Positions 17,210-28,939 of a DNA stretch of 64,000 bases are shown here, piece by piece. Position numbers and translations under genes: made by a program. This stretch comes from Medicago truncatula (taxonomy: Eukaryota; Streptophyta; Magnoliopsida; Fabales; Fabaceae). Positions within the stretch are counted from its first letter, which is position 1. The number at the start of each line of letters is the position of its first letter. The stretch lies in contig NC_053043.1 of the NCBI RefSeq assembly GCF_003473485.1, forward strand, positions 7,946,001-8,010,000, given 5' to 3'. Below the pieces are notes generated by a model. The model was not told where the DNA came from and ran no database searches. It saw only the letters and a program-made list of their open reading frames with translations.

Positions 17210-17575
17210 AAAATATTTTCGTCCCTGTATTTATAGCGAATTTTGATTTTAACATTGTATGTTTTCATCCTCACAAAAAAAATTGTTTTGCTTTTGGTCC
17301 CTAATGGATACAATTTTGACATGTTCTTGACATTGTTGAGCATAAGATGGACCTATTAGGGTTGAAGACAATAAATCGATATAATATGAACACATCTTGA
17401 ACATAAAAGAGTCAAAATTTTGACATTAATATAAACATAAATTGGTTATTAGGGACTAAAAACAAAACAAACAAAAAATTCCGAGGATGAAAATATCCCA
17501 TTTTTTCATTAGGGACTACAATCAAAATTCTCTATATTTTTCGGGACCAAAACTTAGATAACCCTAGTAATAATA
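17210..17575. mobile_element. Degenerate inverted-repeat element just before the pseudogene
   Basis: The left part reads 'ttcgtccctgtatttatagcgaattttgatt' in pieces. The right part, on the minus strand, reads 'ggtcccgaaaaatatagagaattttgatt' in pieces, so the two ends are imperfect inverted repeats. Exons 1-4 of the neighbouring pseudogene are absent on this side. The short frames 17014-17199 (+) and 17089-17343 (-) show no family. Confidence 0.45.
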
Positions 17576-17764
17576 ACAACTTAAAATATCTATTTAAATT
17601 TTCCGGTCTAACTTTGCCTTTTAAATTTATTCCAGAAGGTAGATTTGGGAGGTGAACTGGGCCGGTATCGATTACTATAATTGACTAATTGACACACTTG
17701 TCAACAGAGGTCATTTTATTTAAACTCCAAATCTATATAGTTGTTGTAAAGTTGTTAGATCCGT

Positions 17765-17850
17765 CCCCGTGAGCTTAGCTCAGTTAGTTAGTAAGGACAA
17801 TGCATATATATGGAAGGTTCGGGGTTCGAACCACGGACGCCACAAAATAA
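17765..17850 (+). repeat. tRNA-derived SINE-like sequence (type B)
   Basis: It has 'gagcttagctcagttagttagtaagg' in pieces (A-box region) and 'cggggttcgaacc' (B box), then an A-rich tail. It is the same family as the copies at 8463 and 54034, here inside the beta-glucosidase pseudogene. Confidence 0.6.
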
Positions 17851-17968
17851 AAGTCGTTGGATCCAATTCATATTCAAATGCAACGGCAAAGAATTGGTGC
17901 AGCCTTTTGTATAACAATTATTTTTGTTCCATGTGTCATCCACATATTGGCACTATTTTACAAGTGAA

Positions 17969-19380
17969 TTTTTTTTTTTGAAAGAAAATATGCTTATAAC
18001 ATTTCATTAGTAATAACAGAGTCAATACAATCGGGTACATTGAAATGAATTATGGGACTAGCTGAGAATATGGCCTCGTCCGCAAGAATATGAGCTGTCA
18101 CATTCGCTTCTCGCCGACTAAACTCTACCCTTGAGTTTGCAAAATGTGAGAACAACAGGTTCCGACATGCCGTAATTATGTACCAAACTCCGTTACGTCG
18201 TTTCGTGGTGAATTGAAAGCTTCTGCTGTTACTTTGGAATCGGTCACAAAGTCCACATTATCAAATTTCATGTCTGTTAACCATTGAATGGCATGAAACA
18301 GCCCCATGGCTTCTCCAACATCAACAGCAAGTTGTGTGGGAAATCTCCTTGTTTGCGCAAGTACATACGTGCCGTTGTCATCACACAAACAAACACCAAT
18401 ACCCGTACGGTTCCACACGAGGAAAAAGTGGCGTCAATGTTGCATTTGAAACGACCCTGCTGCGGTTTCTGCCATACACATGCATTTTCCTGTACAGACT
18501 GTCCGTGCTGATCTGCTCGTGAAACGTGTGAAACCGAGGAATGAGTCGAAGTTGTATTCACCGATACCCAACCCTCCATAAGGTTTTAAGCTCTAAAAAT
18601 CACTTGGGCAGCCGTCTCGTTTTCATTTTGCCATAGCTTGTTATTGCGGTGCTTCCATAAACTCCATAAAACGGCCGCAAACCTTTGTTGTAACTCATTG
18701 TGTAAAGTCTGAAGAAGGGAGAAAATAGCAGCTTCAGCTGAGATGCTTTGCTGGATTTCTGTCATGACAGTATGCCACAAACCTGCTACTTGCCAAGTTT
18801 GAACTGCAAAAGGACAGTGGAAAAAAACATGAGCCAAGTCCTCCACCATTGCATTACAACTCACACAATTGACTGGACATTCAACCCCTTTAGACTGTAA
18901 TTGAGCTCTGGTTGGTAAGCAGCCCCTACATACGTGCCAAAGAAAGTTTTGAATTTTTGGTGGAGCCTTTAAATTCCATATGACATTCCAATTGCCCGGA
19001 CGCCGCAAGTGCGAAACATCAATCAGCTCCTGTACACACAACCTATACGCACTTTTCACAGAATAAATTCCATTTTTCTCTCCTTTCCAAATTAAATTGT
19101 CAGCAGGTATATGAAGAACTAACGGGGTATTCAAAATATCAGCAGCCTGTGCATTACTAAAGAGTTGGTGGATTAAATTGGAATTCCATTGTTTGACATC
19201 AGTATCAATCAAACTAGCAACAGTGAAATTGTGAAGAGGATTTGTCTCAAGAATTACCTGTTATGCATCTGCCATTTTTAAGCCAAGGTTCATTAATAAT
19301 AGGAATGGAATTACCTGGCCCAATACACCAACACGCCCCTCCGCGGACAATGAACGAATGCTCCGCCAAACGTAGCTCGG
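17969..19380 (-). mobile_element. 5'-truncated LINE inserted in the beta-glucosidase pseudogene
   Basis: Minus-strand translation first gives an INEPWLK-like segment (about 19260-19300). A 208-codon frame follows (18586-19212) with the plant LINE reverse-transcriptase zinc-binding domain: VKSAY, a CLPTRAQL segment, and cysteines/histidine in CPVNCVSCN...HVFFHCPF. An RNase H-like domain follows (FKCNIDATF, then DDNGTYVLAQTR and FVTDSK), but it is split between frames near 18415 and again near 18176. The element ends with a stop at 17994-17996 and a poly(A) tail, seen as poly-T at 17969-17979. It lies between exon 5 and exon 6 remnants. It is dead as it stands. Confidence 0.85.
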
Positions 19381-19468
19381 GTAATTTTCATTCTCTAAAC
19401 TTTTCATTCCTATTTATTTCAGGAATAGAACCGTTTGAGGAAAGATATAAAAGTTGGCTAAGTCCTGA

Positions 19469-19765
<297 letters not shown>

Positions 19766-19794
19766 TGATGTGTACAGAACTAAGTACCAGGTGA

Positions 19795-20010
19795 GCTTAT
19801 ATTCGTTACTTAGTTGTAAAATCATTTTTTTTTACATCAAACTTAAATGATACTATTGCACTACACGACTATACCTAAATGGCACATGCACCTTCGTTCG
19901 TACACCGGAGATGCACATAATCTGGGTCGGTCCAAGGCTTCCTTAGTTGTAAAATCATTTTTTTACATCATACTTAAATGATATTGCACTCGGCTATACC
20001 TAAATGGCAA
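19795..20010. repeat. Short tandem duplication in the pseudogene
   Basis: Two adjacent, imperfect copies of about 100-130 bp both contain 'ttagttgtaaaatcattttttt', then 'acatca.acttaaatgata', then 'ggctatacctaaatggca'-like text. They lie where exons 8 and 9 should be, so a local rearrangement accompanied loss of those exons. Confidence 0.55.
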
Positions 20011-20467
20011 GTTCAACTTTGGTAAACCATGTATTGTTATGTTAATTCATTATAAGGTGTGAAAATATGCTTGTAGACTGCACTTGCATGGTTGTATGTT
20101 CACCCACAAGGAATGGAAAATATAGTGACTTATATAAAGGAAAGGTACAACAACGTACCAATATTCATTACAAAAAATGGTAATTAAGTAATAATAAACC
20201 CTAGTTTACTGATTCAATCCCATTACTGAATATGCCCTTAAATATGAGGTTTTATTTGTCCTGCATAGGATTTCGGACGAGTGAGAATTCCCACCCCACC
20301 ACTGAAGATGAATTGAATGATGTCAAAAGAGTAGAGTACATGTACATGAGTAGTTACTTGGATTCTCTAGCAACAGCAATAAGGTATGGTTTACCTACCC
20401 ATATTTTAAAAATACACCCAACTTCCATTTTTTTCTTCCACTACTAAAAAAAAGAGGTTAGGTTAAT

Positions 20468-20550
20468 TTCGTGAACTTAACTCAATTGGTATGGATATAT
20501 TGTAATGTATAAGGGTCGGGGTTCGAACCCTAAACACTCCATTTATTCAT
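20468..20550 (+). repeat. tRNA-derived SINE-like sequence in pseudogene intron 11
   Basis: 'gtgaacttaactcaattggtatgg' in pieces (A box) and 'cggggttcgaaccc' (B box) are spaced about 40 bp apart. It is the same broad family as the copies at 8463, 17765 and 54034. Confidence 0.55.
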
Positions 20551-20699
20551 CTATAAGAGGTGAAATTTTAATTACTAAACTACTTGTAAAAAAAATGAGG
20601 TTAGTAACCCAATTTTTTTTTTATATATATAAAAAAGTCATCCTTCAATCTAATCATAAGATTTAGTGACCGGTTAATGTTATTTTATATTAGAAAATA

Positions 20700-21992
20700 G
20701 GTTAAAGTGCACTTTTCTCCCCTTAACTTTCAAAAACTTGCAATTTTTGCCTCCTAAGTATAGAAACTACAATTTTGGCCCCCTAAGATTTAGCCCCATT
20801 GCAATTTTAATCCTTTTGATCAATTTTGACCAGTCAATGCTTACGTGGCATGCCACGTGTGTAATTATTAAATTTAAAAAAAAATAAAAAATTCACATAA
20901 TCATTTTTTGAATTAAAAAAATTAAAAAATAAAATAAAAAATAGAAAATGATTATGGATTTTCTACCATATTGATGTATTGGAGTGGCACGTGATTTTTT
21001 CCTTCTAATTATCATCATCCTCTTCCTCAAAACTATCTTCTTCTTTATCATTACTATCAAAGAACCCTAATTTTTTGGATTACAATATGCTTGATTATTC
21101 ATGAAATTGATATGGGGCTTCTCTTAATAGATCAATTCTAAATCAAAACCAAGCACAATTGCTGTGATCGATGCCTATGATGAGAGAAGCAAACCCGAGC
21201 ACAATTCTAAAAGGGCAAAGGAGCAATTACAATGCAAAGCAAATGGCAACAAAGCTAGGCAAGCAGCCGCAAAAAAACAACAGAGAAAACAAGTACAGCA
21301 GAACAAAAATCGATCCTGCACAAAACCAGCGACTTCGTATTTTGCGAAGAGAGATTTGAAATCGATTTGGGGTTTTGGGGTTCTTCCCTCCTTGTTGTTG
21401 ATGGAGGAGAGAGAGAATGCCTTCGGTTCCTTCAATGGAGCTCACCGTCGCCTCCGTGCACAATGTTGGAACGACTTTTCTTCCAATTTTCTTCTAGTTT
21501 GACGTAACATTGGAAATTGATTCCATCTTCCACTCTCTTGCGATTCGACGTCGATTGCAGTTATATTGTATGATGAATGATTGCAGTCAGAAATTATGAA
21601 GAAGATGATGAATGATTTGAATGGAATTATAGAGAAGTTATATTGTGTGATTTGATTAATGGAACTTGGAAGTGCTGCAATTCTTGTTCCATGAACTCAC
21701 GTTTTTTTTCTTTTCCTGTTTTTTTTCTTTCAATTTTTGTGGTTATTTTAATTTTTCGATTTCTTTTTTATTTTATTAATTCAGAAAATAATTATGTGAA
21801 TTTTTTATTTTTTTAAAATTTTAATAATTACACACGTGGCGTGCCACGTATGCATTGACCGGTCAAAATTGACCAAAAAGATTAAAGTTACAATGGGGCT
21901 AAATCTTAGGGGGCTAAAATTGTAGTTTCTGTACTTAGGGGACCAAAATTGCAAGTTTTTGAAAGTTAAGGGGGGAAAAGTGCACTTTAGCC
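20700..21992. mobile_element. Non-autonomous MULE-like element, 1.29 kb, with long inverted ends
   Basis: The ends GGTTAAAGTGCACTTTTC and, on the other strand, GGCTAAAGTGCACTTTTC open inverted repeats of roughly 240 bp, with only scattered differences. The flanks TAGAAAATA (20691-20699) and TAAAAAATA (21993-22001) form a 9-bp target duplication with one mismatch. Long inverted ends plus a 9-bp duplication are typical of Mutator-like elements. No transposase is present. The interior (about 20990-21700) is less AT-rich than its surroundings and holds a 112-codon frame (21164-21502) of unknown family, so it may be host-derived filler. It lies in intron 11 of the pseudogene. Confidence 0.85.
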
Positions 21993-22268
21993 TAAAAAAT
22001 AATGGTTTTTACAAAGTAAATTCATGAATCAATACCAAATCGCCTTCCACTTTTAACTTTATGTTGTTAGGTCAATTTTTCAATTTTTTTTTTAAAATGT
22101 TCCCAACTTAGATTTCTTAGCAAAGAAGTCGGACAATCATCTACTGTTTTGGTTTGTGTAGTACAAAAATAAACAAGTTATTTTGTGCACAGAAAAGGTG
22201 CAGATGTGAGAGGGTACTTTGTGTGGTCTCTTCTAGACAATTTTGAGTGGAATCATGAATACATTATA

Positions 22269-22682
22269 GGCTTAAATATATCTTTAGTCCCTGCACTTTC
22301 ATCAGATTTTAGCATTGGTCCCTACACTTTTTTTTGTTTGGAATTGGTCCTGCACTTTGTAAAAATATTGGTATTGGTCCCTCTGTTAATTTTCTGTTAA
22401 AAAAAAAAAACACAAAACTATTGGTATTAGTCCATGCACTTTGTAAAAATATTGGTATTGGTCCCTGCACTTTGTAAAAATATTGATATTGGTGCCACAT
22501 GGTGTGAAATGATTGGACCACGTGGCACTTCGTTAGTTTTGTGTTTTTTTTAACAGAAAATTAACAGAGGGACCAATAGCAATATTTTTACAAAGTACAG
22601 GGACCAATGCCAAACAAAAAAAAAGTGCAGGGACCAATGTCAAACAAAAAAAAAGTGCAGGAACCAATGACACATTTAAACC
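22269..22682. mobile_element. MULE-like MITE, 414 bp, inserted in exon 12 of the pseudogene
   Basis: The ends GGCTTAAATATATCTTTAG and, on the minus strand, GGTTTAAATGTGTCATTGG begin inverted repeats rich in 'ttggtccctgcacttt'. The flanks TACATTATA (22260-22268) and TACAATATA (22683-22691) are a 9-bp duplication of the exon sequence, which copy A shows unduplicated as tacagtata. The insertion therefore split the last exon after the DNFEW codons. A half copy of the same family lies at 29204-29400. Confidence 0.88.
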
Positions 22683-22952
22683 TACAATATAAGATTTGGA
22701 CTTCATTATGTGGACTTTGCCACTCTCAATAGAACCCCAAAAGGGACCACATTTGATCAAATTGAAGTGATTAAATATATAGTTGATATGAAACTAAAAT
22801 AAACAAGCACAAAATAATTACTTCAAAATGTTCGTCAATCAAAAGGGCTGCAAAAAAATTGTACACTATCAAGCAATTAAACAAAACTTCAGAGTAACAA
22901 AAACATTTCACTAAAAATTACATGTTAAATATATATACACACAATTATTACA

Positions 22953-23335
22953 CAATTTTTTTAAGAAGCTAAAATGAAATATATTACTGAAAGCCTGAAG
23001 ATTTCAGCATAAGGTGTGCCGAAAACCCAGCTGAAAGAGTATCAATTACAATAAAAAAAATAAAAACAAACGGGGAACAAAAACAGGAAAAAACCAACAA
23101 AGAAAGCTACCCTGTTACATAATAATTTCCAAGCAAGGTAAAGAATTTAACCACCATAAATGATAGGAGAAAACAAAACTAGGACGATTTGCTTTCAGCC
23201 ACCAGTAAGATTGAAGCTTGCTTAACTTTATCTAACAATTGATTAATTGAAGCTTCTGTTTGGTGAAAAACCCGAGCATTCCTTTCATCCACACACAAGA
23301 TAACCATATAAGATGAAACACTATGAGGCAACTAA
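22953..23335 (-). mobile_element. LINE 3' fragment
   Basis: Minus-strand translation near 23116-23335 contains a 'KERNAR' segment and then, in a shifted frame, WWLKANRPSFVFSYH with LWWLN following, ending in a stop near 23116. That is a recurring C-terminal pattern of plant LINE reverse transcriptases, as I recall it. The downstream sequence is a long non-coding tail ending in an A-rich run near 22953 (T-rich on the plus strand). The 5' part of the element is absent. Confidence 0.6.
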
Positions 23336-24255
23336 GCCAATGAAAAATACCGTATCAAAGTTTACAAAAAAAAAAAATCACAAGCGGGGAATAAATTACA
23401 CACTATCAAACAATTACACAAAAACCACATAGTAACAAAAACATAGCAGACACATAACATAGATCGGGCTGATGGATGGATAGACCATATTATGATGCCA
23501 ATAATGGTACCCTCTAAGTTTTAAAATAATTATTATAGAATCCCTCAAAAAATTATTATAGAAATTATATGAAAAAATAGGTAATTATTTTAATACGAGT
23601 AGAATAAGCTCTATTAAATATAATTATATAAATGGTAATAAAAAAAAGTCTGGAATGAATAATTTTTCATGCAGTATAAAATATCACACCTTGACCACAA
23701 ATAACAACTAAATATCATAATTTCAAATAAAATATATTGGCTTATTAGAGCCTTACAATTACCCTCGTAATAAAATGACATACGTAATCCCTAAAAACAA
23801 ATATTACATATGTGATATTTTCTCAAGAACCAACAAAATAAATCGAGACCATATTATTAAACTCGGGCATGATGTCATAATCTTAGAGCCTTACAACTCA
23901 GTTTAAACATAAATAATAACCCAACAAACTTTCAAGAACACTATGATATATGTGATAGAATAATTCTCCTCTTTATTATCATGAACACACTTAAATAGCA
24001 CTCCTCCTCGGTCATATCATAAGGATAACTTACACATAATTCACACAACATAATTAATATGTAAAAAGATATGAGGTGGATGAGCTTTAAGTCACTTAAA
24101 GTGGTATGAAAATATGTATAGAAAGAACTAAACATACAATAATACATTCATTTAGAGCCTTAGAAGTATAAACGTTAAGTTAACCATAATTATTGGTTTT
24201 TGGTGATTGTTCAATTGTCCTTGCGGGTTATTAGACTTGTAGTTGAAGAAGAATG
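23336..24255. other. AT-rich intergenic DNA with repeated short phrases
   Basis: 'agagccttacaa' or close variants recur near 23748, 23882 and 24152, hinting at repeat-derived sequence. The minus-strand frame at 23941-24147 is hydrophobic but has no recognisable family. No gene is supported. Confidence 0.35.
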
Positions 24256-24423
24256 AACGTGTATTCTATCAGTTATTCAGATTCATTATGACTTCCAGTC
24301 CTCTATGCTCTCTTATATAGTGCTAAAGCTTCAATCTGGGCATGGGGTGAGAGAGAAGAGTTCGAGTACATGAGTGTAAAATGATTGTGACGAACGGGAA
24401 AGTCATATTTCCAAAATTGATTC

Positions 24424-25155
24424 GGGGCTCACTGCGATGGTTGCAGCCCCTTGAGAGAATAATTAATTAATGTGCAAATTTAGAAATGGGAGATTAAAAC
24501 AGTAATTAGAAACATTATTAAGGTCTTGATTGATTTAAATTATGCTGAGTATGTGGTAATTGATGCCATGAATAAATTTTATGTTGGGCTTATGTTTGAT
24601 TTGCTGTAATGACTCTGATTGATGAATTATTTGATAATTGATGTAAATGTGATGTTGACTCTTGTTGAAATGAATTTTTGGTATGCAACATATATATGAT
24701 GACTATGGATATTGAGATATTGGTTGGACTATGAATATGTGTTGTTGAAAATATTATATGTGAATATAGTTTGTTGAATGAGATGTTAATTTGAGATGAA
24801 TGAATATTTTTATTACCCTTATTTGATTCAGATGGATGTGAATAATATGAAATGAATGAATATTCTTGATTACCCTTATCGATTGTCTTTAAATTGTGTT
24901 TGCTTCTAAGGGGTATCCTATGCCAACGAGGGGAGAGATTAGATGTAATGGGTGACACTATGTTTGATTCATGAACATGTGTATTGTGGAATGATTGAGA
25001 ATGTCGTAGTTTCGATGATTCATTAGGGGCTTGCTGCGATGGTTGTAGCCCTTGAGAGATAAATAAGTTAATGTGCAAACATGAAGGTGTGAGGTAAAAA
25101 AGAGAAATTAGAAACTTTATTAAGGTGTTGTTTGATTTAAATTATGCCGAATGTG
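24424..25155. repeat. Two ~130-bp direct repeats about 600 bp apart
   Basis: Copy 1 starts at 24424 and copy 2 at 25026. Both contain 'ctgcgatggttg.agcccc' and then 'aattagaaac.ttattaaggt'. Both end in 'gatttaaattatgc.ga.t.tgtggta'. The sequence between them is unrelated AT-rich DNA. Confidence 0.65.
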
Positions 25156-25774
25156 TGGTAGTTGATATTATGGATAAATTTGATGATGTATTCATGTTGA
25201 ATTATTCGATGGGCAATAAAGTTGTGATGTGAGTTTTATTTTTGTGGTGATATATTGTTACTAGTTGTCTAATGTGAGATTATTTAGTGATGTAGTAATT
25301 AATGATTGTGATGCTTGAAATTTGTGATGAGCATATGTTTATTATCCCTTAGACGATGAACATATTATTTATTATTTGATCCTTGCTAAGTTATGTTTTA
25401 ATAGTTATTGTTGTATAGATGTATGTTGGCAACCCTATTAATTAGTATGAAGCTATTATGTATATTGCTTTCATATCATACTTGCTGGATTACTTATTAT
25501 GTGATTGAAAATTTTGGCTAGTTATCATGAGTATATATGACTGAACTGATGTGACTTTACTGAGACTGATTGAGACTCATGAATTTGATCGAATAGTGTG
25601 AAGTGCACATTGTGAATTGCGATTATTAGATGAATATGGACTAAACAATAAGGTATAGGGCATAGCAGAGTGTTTTGTCATCATCTAGGTAGGGTCTGAC
25701 GCACCCAATGTTTGAGGAAGTACTAATGAACAAGACATATTGTCTCTGGTTGAGGTGGGGGTCTATGAGGGCAG

Positions 25775-25880
25775 GGCCAACTTTGAATAGTCCGTAAGGA
25801 CTTGGCCAATCTTGAATTGTTTGTAGTGACTCGGCCAATCTTGAATAGTCTGTAATGACTCGACCATTTTAGAATTGTCC
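25775..25880. repeat. 29-bp tandem repeat, about 3.7 copies
   Basis: Units start at 25775, 25804, 25833 and 25862 (partial). Each begins GGCCAATCTTGAATAGT or a variant and ends in a GTAATGACTC-like phrase. The reading frame on the minus strand at 25641-25838 is a product of the repeat. Confidence 0.75.
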
Positions 25881-26800
25881 ATCCATCATGTGGTGGCATA
25901 GCACTATCGACCTCCTAACCAAGTACTTCGGAGTAGAAATGGTACCAAATAAAGACATGTCTAGAGTCTAACAGCATGCATATCATTGTTTGAATTGTGA
26001 CTGTGTTATTATGAATGATGTAGATTATTTCGTGAGAGTATGATATTGAGTGTCTAAAATGTCATTTGTGACTGTTCCATTATGAATGTTTTTTATTACC
26101 TTGTTAGAATATGTTCTTGACTGTCTTGATTATTATTTGTGACTATCATGTTATGACTATCTTGGATTGAATTGGGACATTATGTTTGTGAAGGCTTTGA
26201 TTCGTATGTGTAATGATTTTCTTGACTAATGTGAATTTGGCGGATATAGTATATTTTTAAGGTTATGAATTTTGTAATATGATATGGTTTAGACTTGATT
26301 TCTCGCGTGTTCTTCTTATTTATTTTATACTATTACATGTTCTCGAAACTCACTCCTTCGTTGTTTGTGTTTGCTGGCTTGACCATGAGGTTGCGAAATT
26401 GCAGTTCTATAGGTTATGATTTCTGGAGTCAAGTACATGCCTTCTATGAAGACTTGTCTTGTGTCGCCTGTTATTTTAGAAAAAAGGTCCACTATGATAG
26501 GTGACATCGGGTTGAGATTAGTTTATTCTATTTAAGCTCAGTACTTGTATTCAAATTTGTAATTTTTAAATGTTAGTCGAAAAATCAAATTTTCTTATTA
26601 TTAATTTTTCAATTAATTGAGTATGAATTGTAGGTATAAGTTGTGATGTCCTTGTCTCAAAAAGTTTTTGAAAATCTATAATTTTAATAGTCTGATGTGA
26701 GTTAAAAGTTTATAAATGCCAAACAAATTATTGTGGAATTTAGGGTGTCACATTATTGGTATTATTGCATTATCCTGTGTACTCATTTTTTTTATTATAT

Positions 26801-26830
26801 GTGTGTGTGTGCGTGTGCGTGTGTGAGTAA
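26801..26830. repeat. GT/GC-type microsatellite
   Basis: A short run of tgtgtgtgtgcgtgtgcgtg followed by gtgagt. No function is implied. Confidence 0.6.
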
Positions 26831-26966
26831 ATTAAATCTAACATGCTTCTAAATCGTTCAAATAAATTGCAACATTGAAAAAATTATAAAAATAACAGTA
26901 TTGTAATGATCAAACAAAATGAAATGCTTACACATATTGGAGAAATATTTTTTACCTTAACATGGT

Positions 26967-27134
26967 TTAAATAGGCCTACACGAACCTTTATAACACTCC
27001 ATATGCCCAAAAGGAGTCTTCGGATATTGTATATAGCAATCGTGGTCACTAAGACATGGATGACTGTTAACTACACCAAAATATAAGGAAACAAAACTGA
27101 TTAGAATGTAAAAAAACTTCAGAGACTTAGCCAT
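26967..27134 (-). CDS. NCR-type nodule cysteine-rich secreted peptide, single exon
   Basis: ATG at 27134, TAA ending at 26967, 55 residues. Residues 1-24 begin MAKSLKFFYILISFVSLYF, the hallmark NCR signal peptide (MAKxLKFxY pattern, hydrophobic core). The predicted mature part starts near S24/H25 and has Cys27, Cys33, Cys47 and Cys52, that is C-x5-C-x13-C-x4-C, the four-cysteine NCR arrangement. In this legume family the peptides are made in infected nodule cells, sent through the secretory path to the symbiosome, and alter the differentiation of rhizobia. The call rests on this pattern. Most NCR genes split signal and mature parts by an intron, but here both are continuous in one frame. A TATA-like CTATATAAAG lies ~45 bp upstream. 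Expression and function are unproven. Confidence 0.85.
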   Translation of the reverse strand: MAKSLKFFYILISFVSLYFGVVNSHPCLSDHDCYIQYPKTPFGHMECYKGSCRPI

Positions 27135-27176
27135 TTTTTCACCTTTATATATAACAAGTATAAACTTGTTGGATCA

Positions 27177-27186
27177 CTTTATATAG
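27177..27186 (-). promoter_or_regulatory. Probable TATA box of the NCR gene
   Basis: The minus strand reads CTATATAAAG about 45 bp before the ATG, giving a very short leader. A second TATA-like run (27145-27153) is too close to the start codon to be the promoter. Confidence 0.45.
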
Positions 27187-27315
27187 TATAAAGTCTCTTG
27201 CTATTTTTCATCAATTAAATAGATTTTTTTTGTTACATCAATTAAATAGATATTAATAATTGTTGCAAGAAATCTTTTAAGATAATAAAAAATGTTAAAT
27301 GTCTCTAAAAAATAC

Positions 27316-27653
27316 AGATGAATCATATTTGTCCCTTTAACTCATAGAACATATCTCAAACAAAAAAAAAATTCTTGTAATTAGAGTTTATTTTTATCGA
27401 CAACCTTTCAATATATATTTTTATTTCTTGGCTAATCTTTCATAATATAGAGAAGAAACCCAACATTATAATATGTTGGTATGAGTAAGATTGAACTCAC
27501 ATATTGATGACAACCAATCTTACATTATTTTTAGTAGCATTTAGAGTCATTTCAGAGTTATTTAGCAAGTTTTGATTTGTTTTACTTTAGTTTTTATAAA
27601 TAAATCAATGGATGAGCATGTAAGAGCTATTAGGTGTACACGACCTTGAAACA
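27316..27653 (-). repeat. NCR upstream segment, duplicated at 16591-16876
   Basis: This block lies 180-520 bp upstream of the NCR start and is similar to 16591-16876, apart from an insertion of about 50 bp near 27425-27475. NCR promoters are known to share conserved upstream blocks, so it could be regulatory. That reading is inference. Confidence 0.6.
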
Positions 27654-27659
27654 TGTTAA

Positions 27660-28925
27660 ATCACTTAAGATATAACAAGTGATTTTTTGTGGTATACTCA
27701 TCGTGAACGTTCAATGAGGAGAAATGAGACAAGGAATTAAGAAAAGTTGAAGGTTCAACTACTAGTTGTTGTGTGTTGTATGCTATGAGATATGCGTCGC
27801 ACAACTGTGAAGAAATTGAAAGTGTTTTACCACTACCTCAATTGCTCACACGCTAGGAGTTGCGCATTACATAAGTCAAATACTAGAAGTATGGATTCTG
27901 AATATAAATGATTACAATTGTTTGGTCATTGGACTTTATTGACCGGCCCAAAGGAAACAACAAATTGCCTAAGAAATAAGCAGAACCAACCCTAGGCATA
28001 GGCCTAGGGCTAAACCCTAAAGTGTTGGGTTGGGGGTGTGAAATGAAATGTTGTTGGGTTGTAGAAAAGGGTGAAACGATCATTGAATTTATTAAGCTTT
28101 GTCGGGTTTGGTTCGTCCTGTCTAATTTTTTTTTTGTTATTCTTTTTTATAATAATATATGACAAGATGCATTTGTCACAGTGTTTTGGAGTTTCAACAT
28201 AGTTAAGATTTCAAAACATCGCATTATGGTGACCTCCATGATTAATGCATATCTCATTCAGCGTTTATATAAAAAAAAAATTATTATCTATTATATAAGG
28301 GGTCCTTTTTTCAAACTTAGTCTAAGACCCATAAAATGTTAGGAACAAGCATGAAAATAAGTCATTCACATCTACAAAAAGAAACAAAAACATAGAAAAG
28401 AAAATACTCATGTATTCCTTTGTTGTATCCTAGCTCTCTTTTCTCTCTTCGTATGACTTCAGCCTTGTCCTCCACTTTGTTTCACTATTCTCATGCTTGT
28501 TAGGGGGTGTATAGAAGACGAGTTAGGTCGGGTTATATGTGACCCAAACCCGGTCCTCATATTAGATTAGACCAATTTTTAGACCTAAACTCGTCCATGA
28601 ACCCGATCAAATCTAGTGAGTTTTAGTCCAACAAGGACCGTACAATACAAAGACAAGACTGAGTTTCTCCTAATACAATTCCCAAATACATGCATTTAAA
28701 AAAAAAAAAGAATTAATCATTAATTTTTTTCTTCAAAACACACAGTTCAAAAACACCTCTTGGGTCAAGTTCAAAAAAAAAAAAAAATTTAAACTCAAAA
28801 TAGTTTGAAACGGTTTGGAATATATAATCCAAAATGTCTTTTAGAGTTCAGATTTTATAATTCGAACCGTCTCAGACCGTAGACGGTGATGTTACACCAA
28901 AGATTGTGACGATTTGTGGTTTGTT
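27660..28925. other. Intergenic DNA, no gene seen
   Basis: Random short frames only (for example 27883-28083 on the minus strand). A GC-richer phrase at 27985-28015 (aaccctaggcataggcctagggc) resembles the subterminal sequence of the hAT-like element at 1785-2785 but has no partner. Confidence 0.35.
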
Positions 28926-28939
28926 AATTAATTTTTTTT

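Larger units (their letters stand above)
24260..26753 (+). mobile_element. Probable LTR-derived sequence (gypsy type), boundaries uncertain
   Basis: The right part contains phrases I associate with long gypsy LTRs ('tttctggagtcaagt', 'gaagacttgtcttgtgtcgcctg', 'taagctcagtacttgtattc') and ends GGGTGTCACA at 26753. Internally there are two copies of a ~130-bp unit (24424 and 25026) and a 29-bp tandem repeat (25775-25880). I could not find the left terminus, a partner LTR or a target duplication, so this may be a decayed solo LTR. Confidence 0.35.

Noticed and set aside
21164..21502. Host gene in the MULE-like element
   Set aside because: The 112-codon frame has no recognisable domain, and its start and stop fall within the transposon; it is described only as possible captured sequence.
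23941..24147. Second cysteine-containing small peptide (possible NCR)
   Set aside because: The hydrophobic start and cysteine spacing do not fit the NCR pattern and the sequence lies in repeat-like DNA.
25775..25880. CRISPR-like array
   Set aside because: The units are contiguous with no unique spacers, and this is a plant genome, so it is a plain tandem repeat.
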